Origin: Aquifex sp.
GTDB lineage: Bacteria; Aquificota; Aquificia; Aquificales; Aquificaceae
Direction of reading: 5' to 3'
Length of the DNA: 7,400 nt
NCBI GenBank assembly: GCA_003978875.1
Contig: QNXQ01000129.1
Span: 1 to 7,400, forward strand
The notes beneath the pieces were generated by a model. That model saw only the letters and a list, made by a program, of their open reading frames with translations, made no database searches and was not told the DNA's origin. This document shows positions 1 through 6,703 of the stretch, one piece after another. Both the position numbers and the translations under genes were made by a program. Position 1 is the stretch's first letter; each line of letters opens with the position of its first letter.

Positions 1-291
1 AAAAATTGCTTTGTTGAAAATCGTCTGGGATAGGGTAATTGAGTATTCTTGTCGGTCTCTGAGTCCGAAACCGAAGACTAAGGAATCGTCAAGTCTGCTG
101 TAAGAGTAACTTCCCTTTATACTGGGTAATATCCCGGAGAGTGCTTTTTTCACTTCGTAATCAAGCTTTTTCAATTCCAACTCAGAAATTCTTATATCTG
201 TGGTATTTTTTAGAGCTATATCTATAGCTTTTTCTAAACTCAGGGAAAAGAGAGGAAGCACTATACTAAGAAGAAGCAAAAATAGTTTCAT
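1..291 (-). CDS. TolC-family outer membrane efflux protein, N-terminal part (C-terminus outside window)
   Basis: This should be the outer membrane channel of a tripartite efflux system. I translated 97 codons from ATG 291-289 to the left edge without a stop. Residues 1-18 (MKLFLLLLSIVLPLFSLS) are a signal peptide. The mature start reads LSLEKAIDIALKNT, the usual opening of outer membrane efflux proteins. It is followed by an amphipathic helix (ISELELKKLDYEVKKA), then LPSIKGSYSYS and the strand YSITLSQTIFN, which fit the first helix and first beta strand of the TolC repeat. The start overlaps the stop of the upstream adaptor gene in an ATGA arrangement (291-288), which suggests translational coupling. 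TolC-family proteins are usually 400-480 residues, so most of the gene is missing here. Family assignment is firm; the substrate is unknown. Confidence 0.88.
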   Translation of the reverse strand, partial: MKLFLLLLSIVLPLFSLSLEKAIDIALKNTTDIRISELELKKLDYEVKKALSGILPSIKGSYSYSRLDDSLVFGFGLRDRQEYSITLSQTIFNKAIF

Positions 292-1385
292 CTTACAACC
301 ACCTTACTTCCTTCTCTGAGGAAATGTATATTGTCAATTGCTATTTTATCTCCTTCTTTTATGTCTCCTACAACGTATAGAAAGCCTTCATTACTTTTTA
401 TTACCTTAACCTGTACAGGTAATGCTATGCTATCGGATACTTTCCAAAGTATTTTTTTATTTCCCATAAGGGCAACGGCATTCTCGGGAACCTTAAAGGC
501 CTTTACCCTTTTTAAAGGAAATTCCACTATTCCGTACATCCCAGGTTTTACCTTTCCGTTTTTATTCGATATTAAAACCTTAACGGTTATCTGGGTATTG
601 TCATCTGCTGTAGGTGATATGTAGAAAACTTTTCCCTCTATATTTCCAGCTCCTTCAACAAAAATCTTTACATTTTTTCCTTTTTCTACACTGCTGACGT
701 ATTTTTGCGGTATTTTGAACACAAATTCTAAAGGATTTGTCGCCACTATTCTGAATACTTTTTGTTGCGGAGATACGTAATCTCCTTCACTTACGTATCG
801 CTCTGCAATTTCTCCGTTAAAAGGAGCCTTAATATAATACCTTTCGTAGATTGCCTTTTGTTTATCCAGTTCCCGCTCTAAAGCTTTTACTCTTGCTTCA
901 AGGGTTTTTAACTTTACAAGTTCCCTTTCATAATCTTCTTTAGCTATCAATTCCCGCTCAAAGAGTTCCTTTCTTCTTTCGACTATTTTCCTCTGAAGCA
1001 GATATTCTTCTTTTAATTCCCGGAGTTGCTCTTTTAGTTTCTCAATGCTTTTCTCTATTACACTCGTGTCTATCTTTGCCAGTATATCTCCCTTCTTTAC
1101 TATGTCTCCTTCGAATTTATATAACTCTACGATTATTCCGGGCTCTTGAGATACAAGAATTACATCTTTTCTGGCTTTAAAGGTTCCCTTGAAAGGAGTG
1201 GATACCAACACTTTTTCACTTTTTACTTCAAGAACGGAAACCTCTATAACCCTCTCTTTTTTTACCTTAGATTTTTCTTCTTTCCCGCAGGAGGTTATTA
1301 GGAGGAAAAAAAAGAAGAAAATGTAAGGAATAAAGTTATGAAAATATTTGCAAATCTTCTCATTACACCTTTTTACACTCTTCAT
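288..1385 (-). CDS. RND efflux membrane fusion protein (periplasmic adaptor), lipoprotein
   Basis: This is the adaptor that links an inner-membrane RND pump to a TolC channel in the periplasm. Counted from ATG 1385-1383 it has 365 residues, typical for the family. Residues 1-33 form a lipoprotein signal: a basic n-region, a hydrophobic run with five Phe, and the lipobox I-T-S-C with the lipidated Cys at 33. The first lipoyl half is at about 83-106 (GDIVKKGDILAKID). A charged coiled-coil hairpin covers about 109-182, and the second lipoyl half is at 184-214 (IKAPFNGEIAERYVSEGDYV). The beta-barrel spans about 218-290 and ends in PGMYGIVEF, followed by a membrane-proximal domain to the end. GTG at 1394 is in frame, but ATG 1385 is preceded by GGAG at a short 3-nt spacing and is preferred. 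The start overlaps the upstream 184-residue gene by 23 bp. The stop overlaps the downstream TolC start by 4 bp. Confidence 0.9.
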   Translation of the reverse strand: MKSVKRCNEKICKYFHNFIPYIFFFFFLLITSCGKEEKSKVKKERVIEVSVLEVKSEKVLVSTPFKGTFKARKDVILVSQEPGIIVELYKFEGDIVKKGDILAKIDTSVIEKSIEKLKEQLRELKEEYLLQRKIVERRKELFERELIAKEDYERELVKLKTLEARVKALERELDKQKAIYERYYIKAPFNGEIAERYVSEGDYVSPQQKVFRIVATNPLEFVFKIPQKYVSSVEKGKNVKIFVEGAGNIEGKVFYISPTADDNTQITVKVLISNKNGKVKPGMYGIVEFPLKRVKAFKVPENAVALMGNKKILWKVSDSIALPVQVKVIKSNEGFLYVVGDIKEGDKIAIDNIHFLREGSKVVVR

Positions 1386-1917
1386 AAGCTCCACAAGCTT
1401 TATGATAATTCACCGAATAATTAACACCAAAATGATTTTCCAAAAACTCTGAAACCTTATTAATAAAAATTTTTACCTCTTGACAATTTTTTAATCCAAC
1501 AATCCACACTCCGTTTTCTGTTTCCCAATAAAGAGTTTTTTTACAACTTTTACTGTTGAAAGAACCGTTTTTATATATGTGAATTACCATAGCTCTATTA
1601 GTCCAATTTAGATATACAGCGAACCCCTCATTTTCTAAACTTCTAATTTCATCTCCAATTTGTAAGTTGTATTCTTCCTTTAAATCTTTAAGGAAAAGTT
1701 TTATTATTTTTCTCTCTGTTGCCGGACTTAATACTATCCCTAACTTTTGTAATTCTTCTTCAAATTCACTTTCTAAAATTTCCAAATCTTCTTTTGGTAC
1801 AAAAACTAAATATTTAGTCTTGTCTTCATCCTCAACTTCCAGAGAATATGCATAGATATTTCTTTCTCTTTTTAGACTATTCAAAAATCTATCTACAGTG
1901 TTGCTATTTTTAACCAT
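1363..1917 (-). CDS. Conserved-looking hypothetical protein, 184 residues
   Basis: I do not recognise this family. The protein has no signal peptide or membrane segment, so it is probably cytoplasmic. Residues 1-95 are highly charged and look alpha/beta: a strand pair near 20-40 (IYAYSLEVED, KYLVFV), then helices at 42-60 and 66-84. Residues 97-150 look beta-rich with aromatics (FAVYLNWTNRAMVIHIYKNG, LYWETENGVWIVGL), followed by a helix at 146-163. Four cysteines lie in the second half, at 125, 145, 175 and 181, the last two in ACGAYEEC. The nucleotidyltransferase motif GSxxRG was looked for and is absent. ATG 1917-1915 has GGAGG 10 nt upstream, inside the preceding gene. It overlaps the HEPN-like gene by 25 bp and the adaptor gene by about 23 bp. 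A hand count gives about 29% GC over 1441-1740, well below the pump gene. That it is a gene is likely; the function is unknown. Confidence 0.75.
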   Translation of the reverse strand: MVKNSNTVDRFLNSLKRERNIYAYSLEVEDEDKTKYLVFVPKEDLEILESEFEEELQKLGIVLSPATERKIIKLFLKDLKEEYNLQIGDEIRSLENEGFAVYLNWTNRAMVIHIYKNGSFNSKSCKKTLYWETENGVWIVGLKNCQEVKIFINKVSEFLENHFGVNYSVNYHKACGAYEECKKV

Positions 1918-2354
1918 TGGATGACAACCTCCAACTTTTTCAAAATAAGATATTTCACAGGTTCACTTAAATCACTTTTTAAGAGATAAATCTTTAATTC
2001 GTCTTCTAAGAAATTTATAAGTTCCACTCTTAGAAATTCCTTGAATTCATTTTCCACTTCTGAAAAGAATTTTTTCCTTCTTCCAACTTGTTCCTGAACT
2101 TTCCTCACCTCGTAATCTGCTAATAATCTCCATACATTTAGTTCTTCCCAGACCTTTTCAAAGTTAGAATCAGATGGAAATTCGTAGCTTTCCTTTTTAT
2201 GCCAATGGCCTCCCTTTTTTATTCCAAGCAGTGCTAGCAAATTTATGTAAGCATAATAAAAACGGGAAGCGAAATCCCGAAAATTAAACTCAGATAAAGC
2301 ATTTTGAGAAGTTTCTAAATGCTCTATCGTTTTTCTCAGTAAAAACTCATCCAT
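1893..2354 (-). CDS. HEPN-domain-like small protein, 153 residues
   Basis: This appears to be an all-helical, cytoplasmic protein resembling the HEPN superfamily, whose members are often RNases or toxin-antitoxin components. The resemblance is by eye. Helix 1-20 is followed by ASRFYYAYINLLALLGI at 29-45, much like the YYAxxxAxxALLxxxGI core of UPF0332-type HEPN proteins. His50 and His52 come next, then RLLADYEV at 76-83, matching the R-x-x-ADY signature of that group. The Rx4-6H RNase motif is not seen after Arg76, so ribonuclease activity is doubtful. A charged helical tail (about 85-150) is rich in Lys and Glu. ATG 2354-2352 has GAGG 11 nt upstream, a rather long spacing. The gene starts 24 nt after the oxidoreductase stop and overlaps the next gene by 25 bp. 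No MNT-type partner was found beside it. It could be another helical family. Confidence 0.6.
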   Translation of the reverse strand: MDEFLLRKTIEHLETSQNALSEFNFRDFASRFYYAYINLLALLGIKKGGHWHKKESYEFPSDSNFEKVWEELNVWRLLADYEVRKVQEQVGRRKKFFSEVENEFKEFLRVELINFLEDELKIYLLKSDLSEPVKYLILKKLEVVIQWLKIATL

Positions 2355-2378
2355 AGTTTTTTCAGCCTCTTTATTTCA

Positions 2379-3548
2379 CTAAATAATTTTAGGTATTTTC
2401 CCGAGTTTATATAGCTTGTAATAAACCCCCCATGCCTTTTTCATAAGGTGTCCTAAAACAGGAATTGGTATAAGAAGAGCTCTTTTATCACTCCTGTATG
2501 CCAACCCGGCTCCCCTTCCTCCCATATCCATAAGGCAAAGAATATTTATATGTTCCTTATAGCTCTTAAGGACACCTCCTTTTTTACCGTCCCTTACAGC
2601 TATGTTATGGGCTACGATATGCCCCATTACTTCCGCGAGATGTCCCTGTTTTGCCGTCCAAGGAGGCCCTTCAATAGCAGCACAGTCTCCAACAGCGTAT
2701 ATGTAATCAAACCCTTCAACCATACAGGTTTCGTCTATTTTGACAAAGCCGGCTTCGTTTACAAGCAGTCCAGAGTCCGCGATAACAGGGTGTCCCCAAC
2801 CCGCAGGTGTATAAATGACAAGGTCAGCATTGAGGAAGGTATCATCTTCGAACAGAACTCCTTCTGGTTTAAATTCTTTGATTTTTTTACCTGTAATTTT
2901 CCCGATTTTATATTTCTTAAACATATCGTCCAGCATCTTTAACGCTTTTTCTCCCAATCTCTCACCGGGCTTGGGCATGGGAGCAAAAAAGGTAAGTTCA
3001 AACCTATCTCTCAGACCCAAACGCCTGAGGTGGTAATCAACGTTAAAGAGAACCTCAAATACGGGCCCGCCTCTTACTGCGGTTTTATCCTTTGGGTTCC
3101 CTCCGAAGCCGAAGGCTATTTTCCCTTCACCTTTTGAGATTAGCTCAGTTATCCTATCCCTTATCTTTATAGCTTCTTCAGGACTTCTGCAGATGGAGAG
3201 TGTATTCTCAATTCCCTTCTCCTTTTTCTTTGTTTGTCCGAGAGCCAGTACAAGATAATCGAAGCCTTCAATCTCTCCTTTTTCCTTCAAAACAATCTTT
3301 TTCTCTTCAGGGTTTATCCCCACGACCTCATCAATTATCAGCTCTATTTTCCATCTTTTTGCAAATTCCTCCAGCGGGATTATTACATCTTCAAATTTAG
3401 CCTCACCGGTGGGAATCCATATAGATATTGGGTAGATATAAAGATAAGGTTTGTTGCTTATGAGGATAACATCGTATCCTTCCTTTCTCAGAGCTATGGC
3501 CGTTTCGGTTCCTCCGATTCCTGCTCCAAGAACTACTACTTTTTTCAT
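2379..3548 (-). CDS. FAD-dependent oxidoreductase, SQR/FCSD superfamily (SQR-like, middle Cys missing)
   Basis: A flavoprotein of 389 residues from ATG 3548-3546, the length of sulfide:quinone oxidoreductases. The N-terminal Rossmann motif is VVLGAGIGG (G8-x-G10-x-x-G13). FDYLVLALG (96-104) closes the first FAD half. The second FAD motif is YAVGDCA, with Asp288 and Cys289, followed by PPWTAKQGHLAEVMG. GGPVFEVLF and VDYHLRRLGLRD (160-181) match the SQR pattern GPAYExxxxxDYxLRxxGLRD. Cys120 (SICRSPEEA) and Cys338 (ILCLMDMGG) sit where two SQR cysteines lie, but the middle one, normally just before GPAYE, is absent. The C-terminal tail (LIPIPVLGHLMKKAWGVYYKLYKLG) looks amphipathic and may dock to the membrane. 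GGAGG at 3561-3557 is 8 nt from ATG 3548; an in-frame GTG at 3551 is less likely. It is the first gene of the minus-strand operon. The electron donor is unknown and true sulfide oxidation is doubtful. Confidence 0.85.
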   Translation of the reverse strand: MKKVVVLGAGIGGTETAIALRKEGYDVILISNKPYLYIYPISIWIPTGEAKFEDVIIPLEEFAKRWKIELIIDEVVGINPEEKKIVLKEKGEIEGFDYLVLALGQTKKKEKGIENTLSICRSPEEAIKIRDRITELISKGEGKIAFGFGGNPKDKTAVRGGPVFEVLFNVDYHLRRLGLRDRFELTFFAPMPKPGERLGEKALKMLDDMFKKYKIGKITGKKIKEFKPEGVLFEDDTFLNADLVIYTPAGWGHPVIADSGLLVNEAGFVKIDETCMVEGFDYIYAVGDCAAIEGPPWTAKQGHLAEVMGHIVAHNIAVRDGKKGGVLKSYKEHINILCLMDMGGRGAGLAYRSDKRALLIPIPVLGHLMKKAWGVYYKLYKLGKIPKII

Positions 3549-3556
3549 CACTCCGA

Positions 3557-3561
3557 CCTCC
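3557..3561 (-). promoter_or_regulatory. Shine-Dalgarno sequence of the SQR-like gene
   Basis: GGAGG on the minus strand lies 8 nt before ATG 3548. It is the clearest ribosome binding site in the window and favours ATG 3548 over the in-frame GTG at 3551. A second GGAG (3555-3552) sits closer to the start. Confidence 0.7.
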
Positions 3562-3579
3562 GGTTAGTTAACTCTAACC
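3562..3579. repeat. Perfect 6-bp-arm inverted repeat in the divergent intergenic region; candidate operator
   Basis: GGTTAG (3562-3567) and CTAACC (3574-3579) form a perfect dyad around the 6-nt spacer TTAACT. It lies in the roughly 105-bp region between the divergent oxidoreductase and pump genes, just upstream of the oxidoreductase ribosome binding site. An 18-bp dyad in such a place could be a regulator-binding site acting on the minus-strand operon or both sides. In RNA the same arms could form a small hairpin. No regulator gene lies in the window. A 6-bp arm can arise by chance in AT-rich DNA. Confidence 0.35.
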
Positions 3580-3654
3580 TGATTATGTAATTTAAGTTTA
3601 CAGGAGTATTTTGAATCTTGTAAAGAATGAGTATGCTGGTTGACAATTGTGTTT

Positions 3655-6600
3655 ATGCAGGAATTCTTCATAAGGAGACCTATAACCTCCTGGATGCTGA
3701 TGCTTTCCCTTATACTGCTTGGACTTTACTCTCTGAGATTTATTCCCGTTGATAGATTTCCGGATGTTGAATTCCCCGTAATTTCAGTTTCCACGGTATA
3801 CCCAGGAGCAGACCCTTACGTAGTTGATGTAAGTGTCACGAAGATTATCGAGGAAGAACTATCCACAATAAACGGTATAGAAAGTATATACTCAAGGAGC
3901 TTTCCGGGACTTTCTAAAATAACTATTACTTTTAGTCTTGATAAAGATATAGAAATTGCTTCTCAGGAAGTAAGGGATGCTATTCAGAGGGCACTCCGCA
4001 GGCTTCCAAAAGAGGCAGAACCTCCTTCGGTGAGAAAAGTTGATACTTCTATGGCACCGGTTATGGTTGTTATTCTCTACTCTGAAACAGCAGATTACCA
4101 AAAACTTTCCTACTATGCGGATAAGGTTGTAAAGAGAGAATTGGAAAAGCTTTACGGAGTGGGTTCAATAAGCCTCGGAGGCTTCAGAGATAATGCTCTG
4201 TGGATAAGGCTAAAAACCACAAGCCTTTTCGGTATGGAGCTTACACCTATCGATGTTTTAAACGCTGTTAGAAGAAATCACTTAGAAGTTCCCGCAGGAA
4301 ACATTTACGGGAAGAGAAGAGAATACGTAATACGCCTTTACGGAAAATTTGAAACCCCGGAGGAACTTTCTAACCTGTACATTAAGGGAAATATCCGGCT
4401 AAAAGATATTGCAGATGTTTACTTCGGAGAAGATGAAGTAAGGAGTATATCCAGATTTAACGCAAAAAATTCCATAGCACTCGTTATCTATAAACAAGCA
4501 AAGGTAAATGTGGTAAGTGTAGTAGATGAAATAAAGGCTAAAATAGAAGAACTCAGAAAAATACTTCCTGAAGATTTAAAACTGGATTACAGTTTCGATG
4601 CCAGTATATATATAAAAGAAAGTGTAAAGGCAGCGTTTGAAGAAATCGTCATAGGGATAGCCCTAACGGGCATCACAGTTTTCCTATTTCTCGGTAACTT
4701 AAAACTAACCCTAATTCCCCTGTTTACCATACCTGTAACCCTTCTGGGTACCGTATTTGTCTTATACCAATTCGGGTTTTCCCTGAACATGCTTACGCTA
4801 CTGGCTCTTGCCGTAGCAGTAGGAATAGTTATCGATGACGCAATAGTGGTTATGGAAAGCATATACAGAAGGAGGGAGGAAGGACTAAGTGCCTATGAAG
4901 CGGGAGTGAAGGGAACTCAAATTGTAATGTTTGCACTTCTCGCTTCTACAGCTTCATTAATTGTAGTCTTTGTACCCATACTATTTTTAAAGGGAGTTCT
5001 TGGAAGCTTCTTAAAAAACTTTGCTTTTACACTCATAATAGCTCTGGGATTCTCATACCTGGTGGCAATCACCTTCACACCTATGGCGGTTTCACACCTG
5101 ATAAAGGAAAAAGCAAAGGAGAACATCTTTATAAAGATTTATAAAGGCTTCGAAAGGAATTTCGGCAAAGCCCTTGAATTCTCCCTCAAGCACAAGCTAC
5201 TGGTTATAGTTTTTTCCCTCCTAAATGTAGGGATAGGGTTATACCTTTACTCCCATGCCAAGAAAGAGTTTATGGCTTCCCCCGACGAAGGGAGATTTAT
5301 GGTAAGGTTCAGATTACCTGTAGGGTCTTCCTTTGAAATGGTAAAGGAAAAGTGTCTTGAGATTGAGAAAATTCTTTTGAATAACCCTTACGTTGAAAAA
5401 GTAAGTCTCGTGGCGGGAGAGGGTTTCGGAGGCGCGGGAGTAAACAGCGGCATAGTATTCGTCTACCTCGTCGATAAATCAATAAGACCCCATCAAAGAG
5501 TGGTTATGAACATGCTGAGGAAAGAATTTAAAAAGCTAAAAAACGTCAAAGTGATTGTAGAACCTCCTCACGGAATAGGAGCCAGGGCAGGAAGGAGTAC
5601 GGATGTCCAATACATAGTGAAGGGTTGGAACTTAGAAGAGTTAAAAAGAATTGCTAAAAAAATGGAAGATTACTTCTCCCGTCAAAAACACTTTAAAGAT
5701 GTGGATACGAATATTGAACTTAATTCTCCTTACGTAAAGGTCAGGCTGAAGAGGGATAAACTAGCTCAATACGGAATATCCGCGGAAGATGTAGGGCTTA
5801 CTCTTTCCCTTCTCTTCGGTAAATTCAGGGTAGGGACCTACGAACTGGGTGCGGAAAGCTACGACTTCTATATAAAGGCCTCCGAAGACTTTGTAAAAGA
5901 AGTTGATAACCTAAAGAAAGTCTACATAAGGGCGAAAAATGGAGATTTGATACCGATTACCGAGGTAGTATCTTACTCCATAGAAACGGGTCCTTTCCGT
6001 TTAACAAGGTATAACAGGCAGTACTCCTTTGTCTTTTACGCAAATGTCGACGAAATAGATATTGCCACGGCAAGGGAATTAATAGAGAACTGGCTTAAGG
6101 AAAACCTTCCCTTCGGTTATACCTACGAAGCAACGGGACAGGTAAAAGAATTTAAGAAAGCCTTCAGCGGATTCTTATTGGCTTTAACTCTCGCGGTAGT
6201 AGGTGTTTATATGATTTTAGCCTCTATTTTTGAAAGCCTAAAGCATCCTTTCACGGTTCTCCTTATGATACCTCTTACGATTCCGGGTGTATTCGGACTT
6301 ATGTACCTTACAAACACCTCTCTGAACGTATCTTCCTATTTCGGAATAATCCTTCTCGTCGGAATAATCGTGAGAGACGCGGTTTTATTTATAGAGAGAA
6401 TTATTCAGCTAAGAAATGAAGGATATGAGATTAGGGAAGCTATCTTAGAAGCGAGAAGAGAAAGATTAAGACCGATACTGATGACTACAATAACCATAAT
6501 ATCCGCACTTATTCCCGTAGCTCTTGGGCTTACCGCAGGCTCAGAATACAGACAACCCCTCGCAATAGCCGTAATAGGTGGAATAATTACAGGACTTCCC

Positions 6601-6660
6601 TTAAGTTTATTCCTGCTCCCGGTTCTTTACGAACTTTTTGAAAGAAAAGCGAAGCCCTAG
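3655..6660 (+). CDS. RND-family efflux pump, AcrB/HAE-type inner membrane transporter
   Basis: This is a proton-driven inner membrane pump, the energised part of a tripartite efflux system. It has 1001 residues from ATG 3655, slightly shorter than AcrB (1049). FFIRRPITSW leads into TM1 (about 9-28). A periplasmic porter/docking domain follows (about 33-325), then TM2-TM7 (about 330-535), a second periplasmic domain (about 540-835), and TM8-TM12 (about 838-993). TM4 carries the proton-relay pair Asp394-Asp395 in GIVIDDAIVVMES. TM10 reads GIIVRDAVLFIE, with Arg907 where AcrB has Lys940 and Asp908 where it has Asn. RLRPILMTT precedes TM11. The docking segment after VPAGN (about 215-235) looks shorter than the AcrB hairpin. 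Starts at TTG 3640 or GTG 3649 are also in frame, and none has a clear ribosome binding site; ATG fits the family best. Partner genes are probably the divergent adaptor and channel. The substrate cannot be told. Confidence 0.93.
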   Translation: MQEFFIRRPITSWMLMLSLILLGLYSLRFIPVDRFPDVEFPVISVSTVYPGADPYVVDVSVTKIIEEELSTINGIESIYSRSFPGLSKITITFSLDKDIEIASQEVRDAIQRALRRLPKEAEPPSVRKVDTSMAPVMVVILYSETADYQKLSYYADKVVKRELEKLYGVGSISLGGFRDNALWIRLKTTSLFGMELTPIDVLNAVRRNHLEVPAGNIYGKRREYVIRLYGKFETPEELSNLYIKGNIRLKDIADVYFGEDEVRSISRFNAKNSIALVIYKQAKVNVVSVVDEIKAKIEELRKILPEDLKLDYSFDASIYIKESVKAAFEEIVIGIALTGITVFLFLGNLKLTLIPLFTIPVTLLGTVFVLYQFGFSLNMLTLLALAVAVGIVIDDAIVVMESIYRRREEGLSAYEAGVKGTQIVMFALLASTASLIVVFVPILFLKGVLGSFLKNFAFTLIIALGFSYLVAITFTPMAVSHLIKEKAKENIFIKIYKGFERNFGKALEFSLKHKLLVIVFSLLNVGIGLYLYSHAKKEFMASPDEGRFMVRFRLPVGSSFEMVKEKCLEIEKILLNNPYVEKVSLVAGEGFGGAGVNSGIVFVYLVDKSIRPHQRVVMNMLRKEFKKLKNVKVIVEPPHGIGARAGRSTDVQYIVKGWNLEELKRIAKKMEDYFSRQKHFKDVDTNIELNSPYVKVRLKRDKLAQYGISAEDVGLTLSLLFGKFRVGTYELGAESYDFYIKASEDFVKEVDNLKKVYIRAKNGDLIPITEVVSYSIETGPFRLTRYNRQYSFVFYANVDEIDIATARELIENWLKENLPFGYTYEATGQVKEFKKAFSGFLLALTLAVVGVYMILASIFESLKHPFTVLLMIPLTIPGVFGLMYLTNTSLNVSSYFGIILLVGIIVRDAVLFIERIIQLRNEGYEIREAILEARRERLRPILMTTITIISALIPVALGLTAGSEYRQPLAIAVIGGIITGLPLSLFLLPVLYELFERKAKP

Positions 6661-6703
6661 TTTTTTTCTTTTTCCTTATCGGGAACTTAAAATAAACTTT
6701 AAG
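6661..6703 (+). promoter_or_regulatory. Short gap between pump and hisD: T-rich tract and candidate hisD promoter
   Basis: The 43-nt gap opens with a T-rich run (6661-6675) right after the pump stop. AAAGAAAA at the end of the pump gene can pair with TTTTCTTT in this run, but the stem is all A-U with a long loop, so a terminator is only weakly supported. TAAAAT (6688-6693) is a 5-of-6 match to a -10 box. CTTAAA (6686-6691) and TTTAAG (6698-6703) form a 6-bp inverted repeat with a 6-nt spacer, ending at the hisD start codon. Read-through from the pump gene is equally possible. Confidence 0.3.

Larger units (their letters stand above)
3549..3654. promoter_or_regulatory. Divergent promoter region between the minus-strand operon and the RND pump gene
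   Basis: Both flanking genes start here, so promoters in both directions are expected. On the minus strand CATAAT (3587-3582) is a 5-of-6 match to a -10 box, but no good -35 box stands at the right distance. On the plus strand TTTACA (3597-3602) is a 5-of-6 match to a -35 box, with only a weak -10 candidate (TAAAGA, 3621-3626) 18 nt downstream. The individual boxes are therefore uncertain; that the region holds promoters is inferred from gene orientation. Confidence 0.45.

Noticed and set aside
1298..1363. ATG overlapping the TAA stop of the 184-residue gene (TAATG) as adaptor start
   Set aside because: That ATG is in a different frame from the adaptor and ends after about 20 codons at TAA. 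It cannot be the adaptor start.
1893..2354. A classical HEPN-MNT toxin-antitoxin pair
   Set aside because: The neighbour at 1363-1917 has no GSxxRG or the following acidic motif of MNT proteins, and the HEPN-like protein lacks a clear Rx4-6H site. Only the looser HEPN-like claim is kept.
2379..2392. Inverted repeat CTAAA-TAAT-TTTAG at the oxidoreductase stop codon
   Set aside because: The arms are 5 bp and all but one pair is A-T; no T tract follows on the minus strand, and the next gene starts 24 nt later. Not a credible terminator, least of all in a thermophile.
2550..2942. Open plus-strand frame across the oxidoreductase gene
   Set aside because: It lies antisense to a well-conserved flavoprotein gene, its translation shows no family motif, and no ribosome binding site was seen. 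It is a shadow of the real gene.
2379..3548. Type II NADH dehydrogenase as the identity of the flavoprotein
   Set aside because: The second nucleotide-binding motif GGGxxGxExA of NDH-2 enzymes is absent. The GGPVFE and DYHLRRLGLRD segment follows the SQR pattern instead.
3640..3645. TTGACA, a perfect -35 consensus on the plus strand
   Set aside because: A -10 box 17 nt downstream would fall at 3663-3668 (ATTCTT, a poor match) inside the pump gene, past the ATG and the essential N-terminal FFIRRP. It is probably chance.
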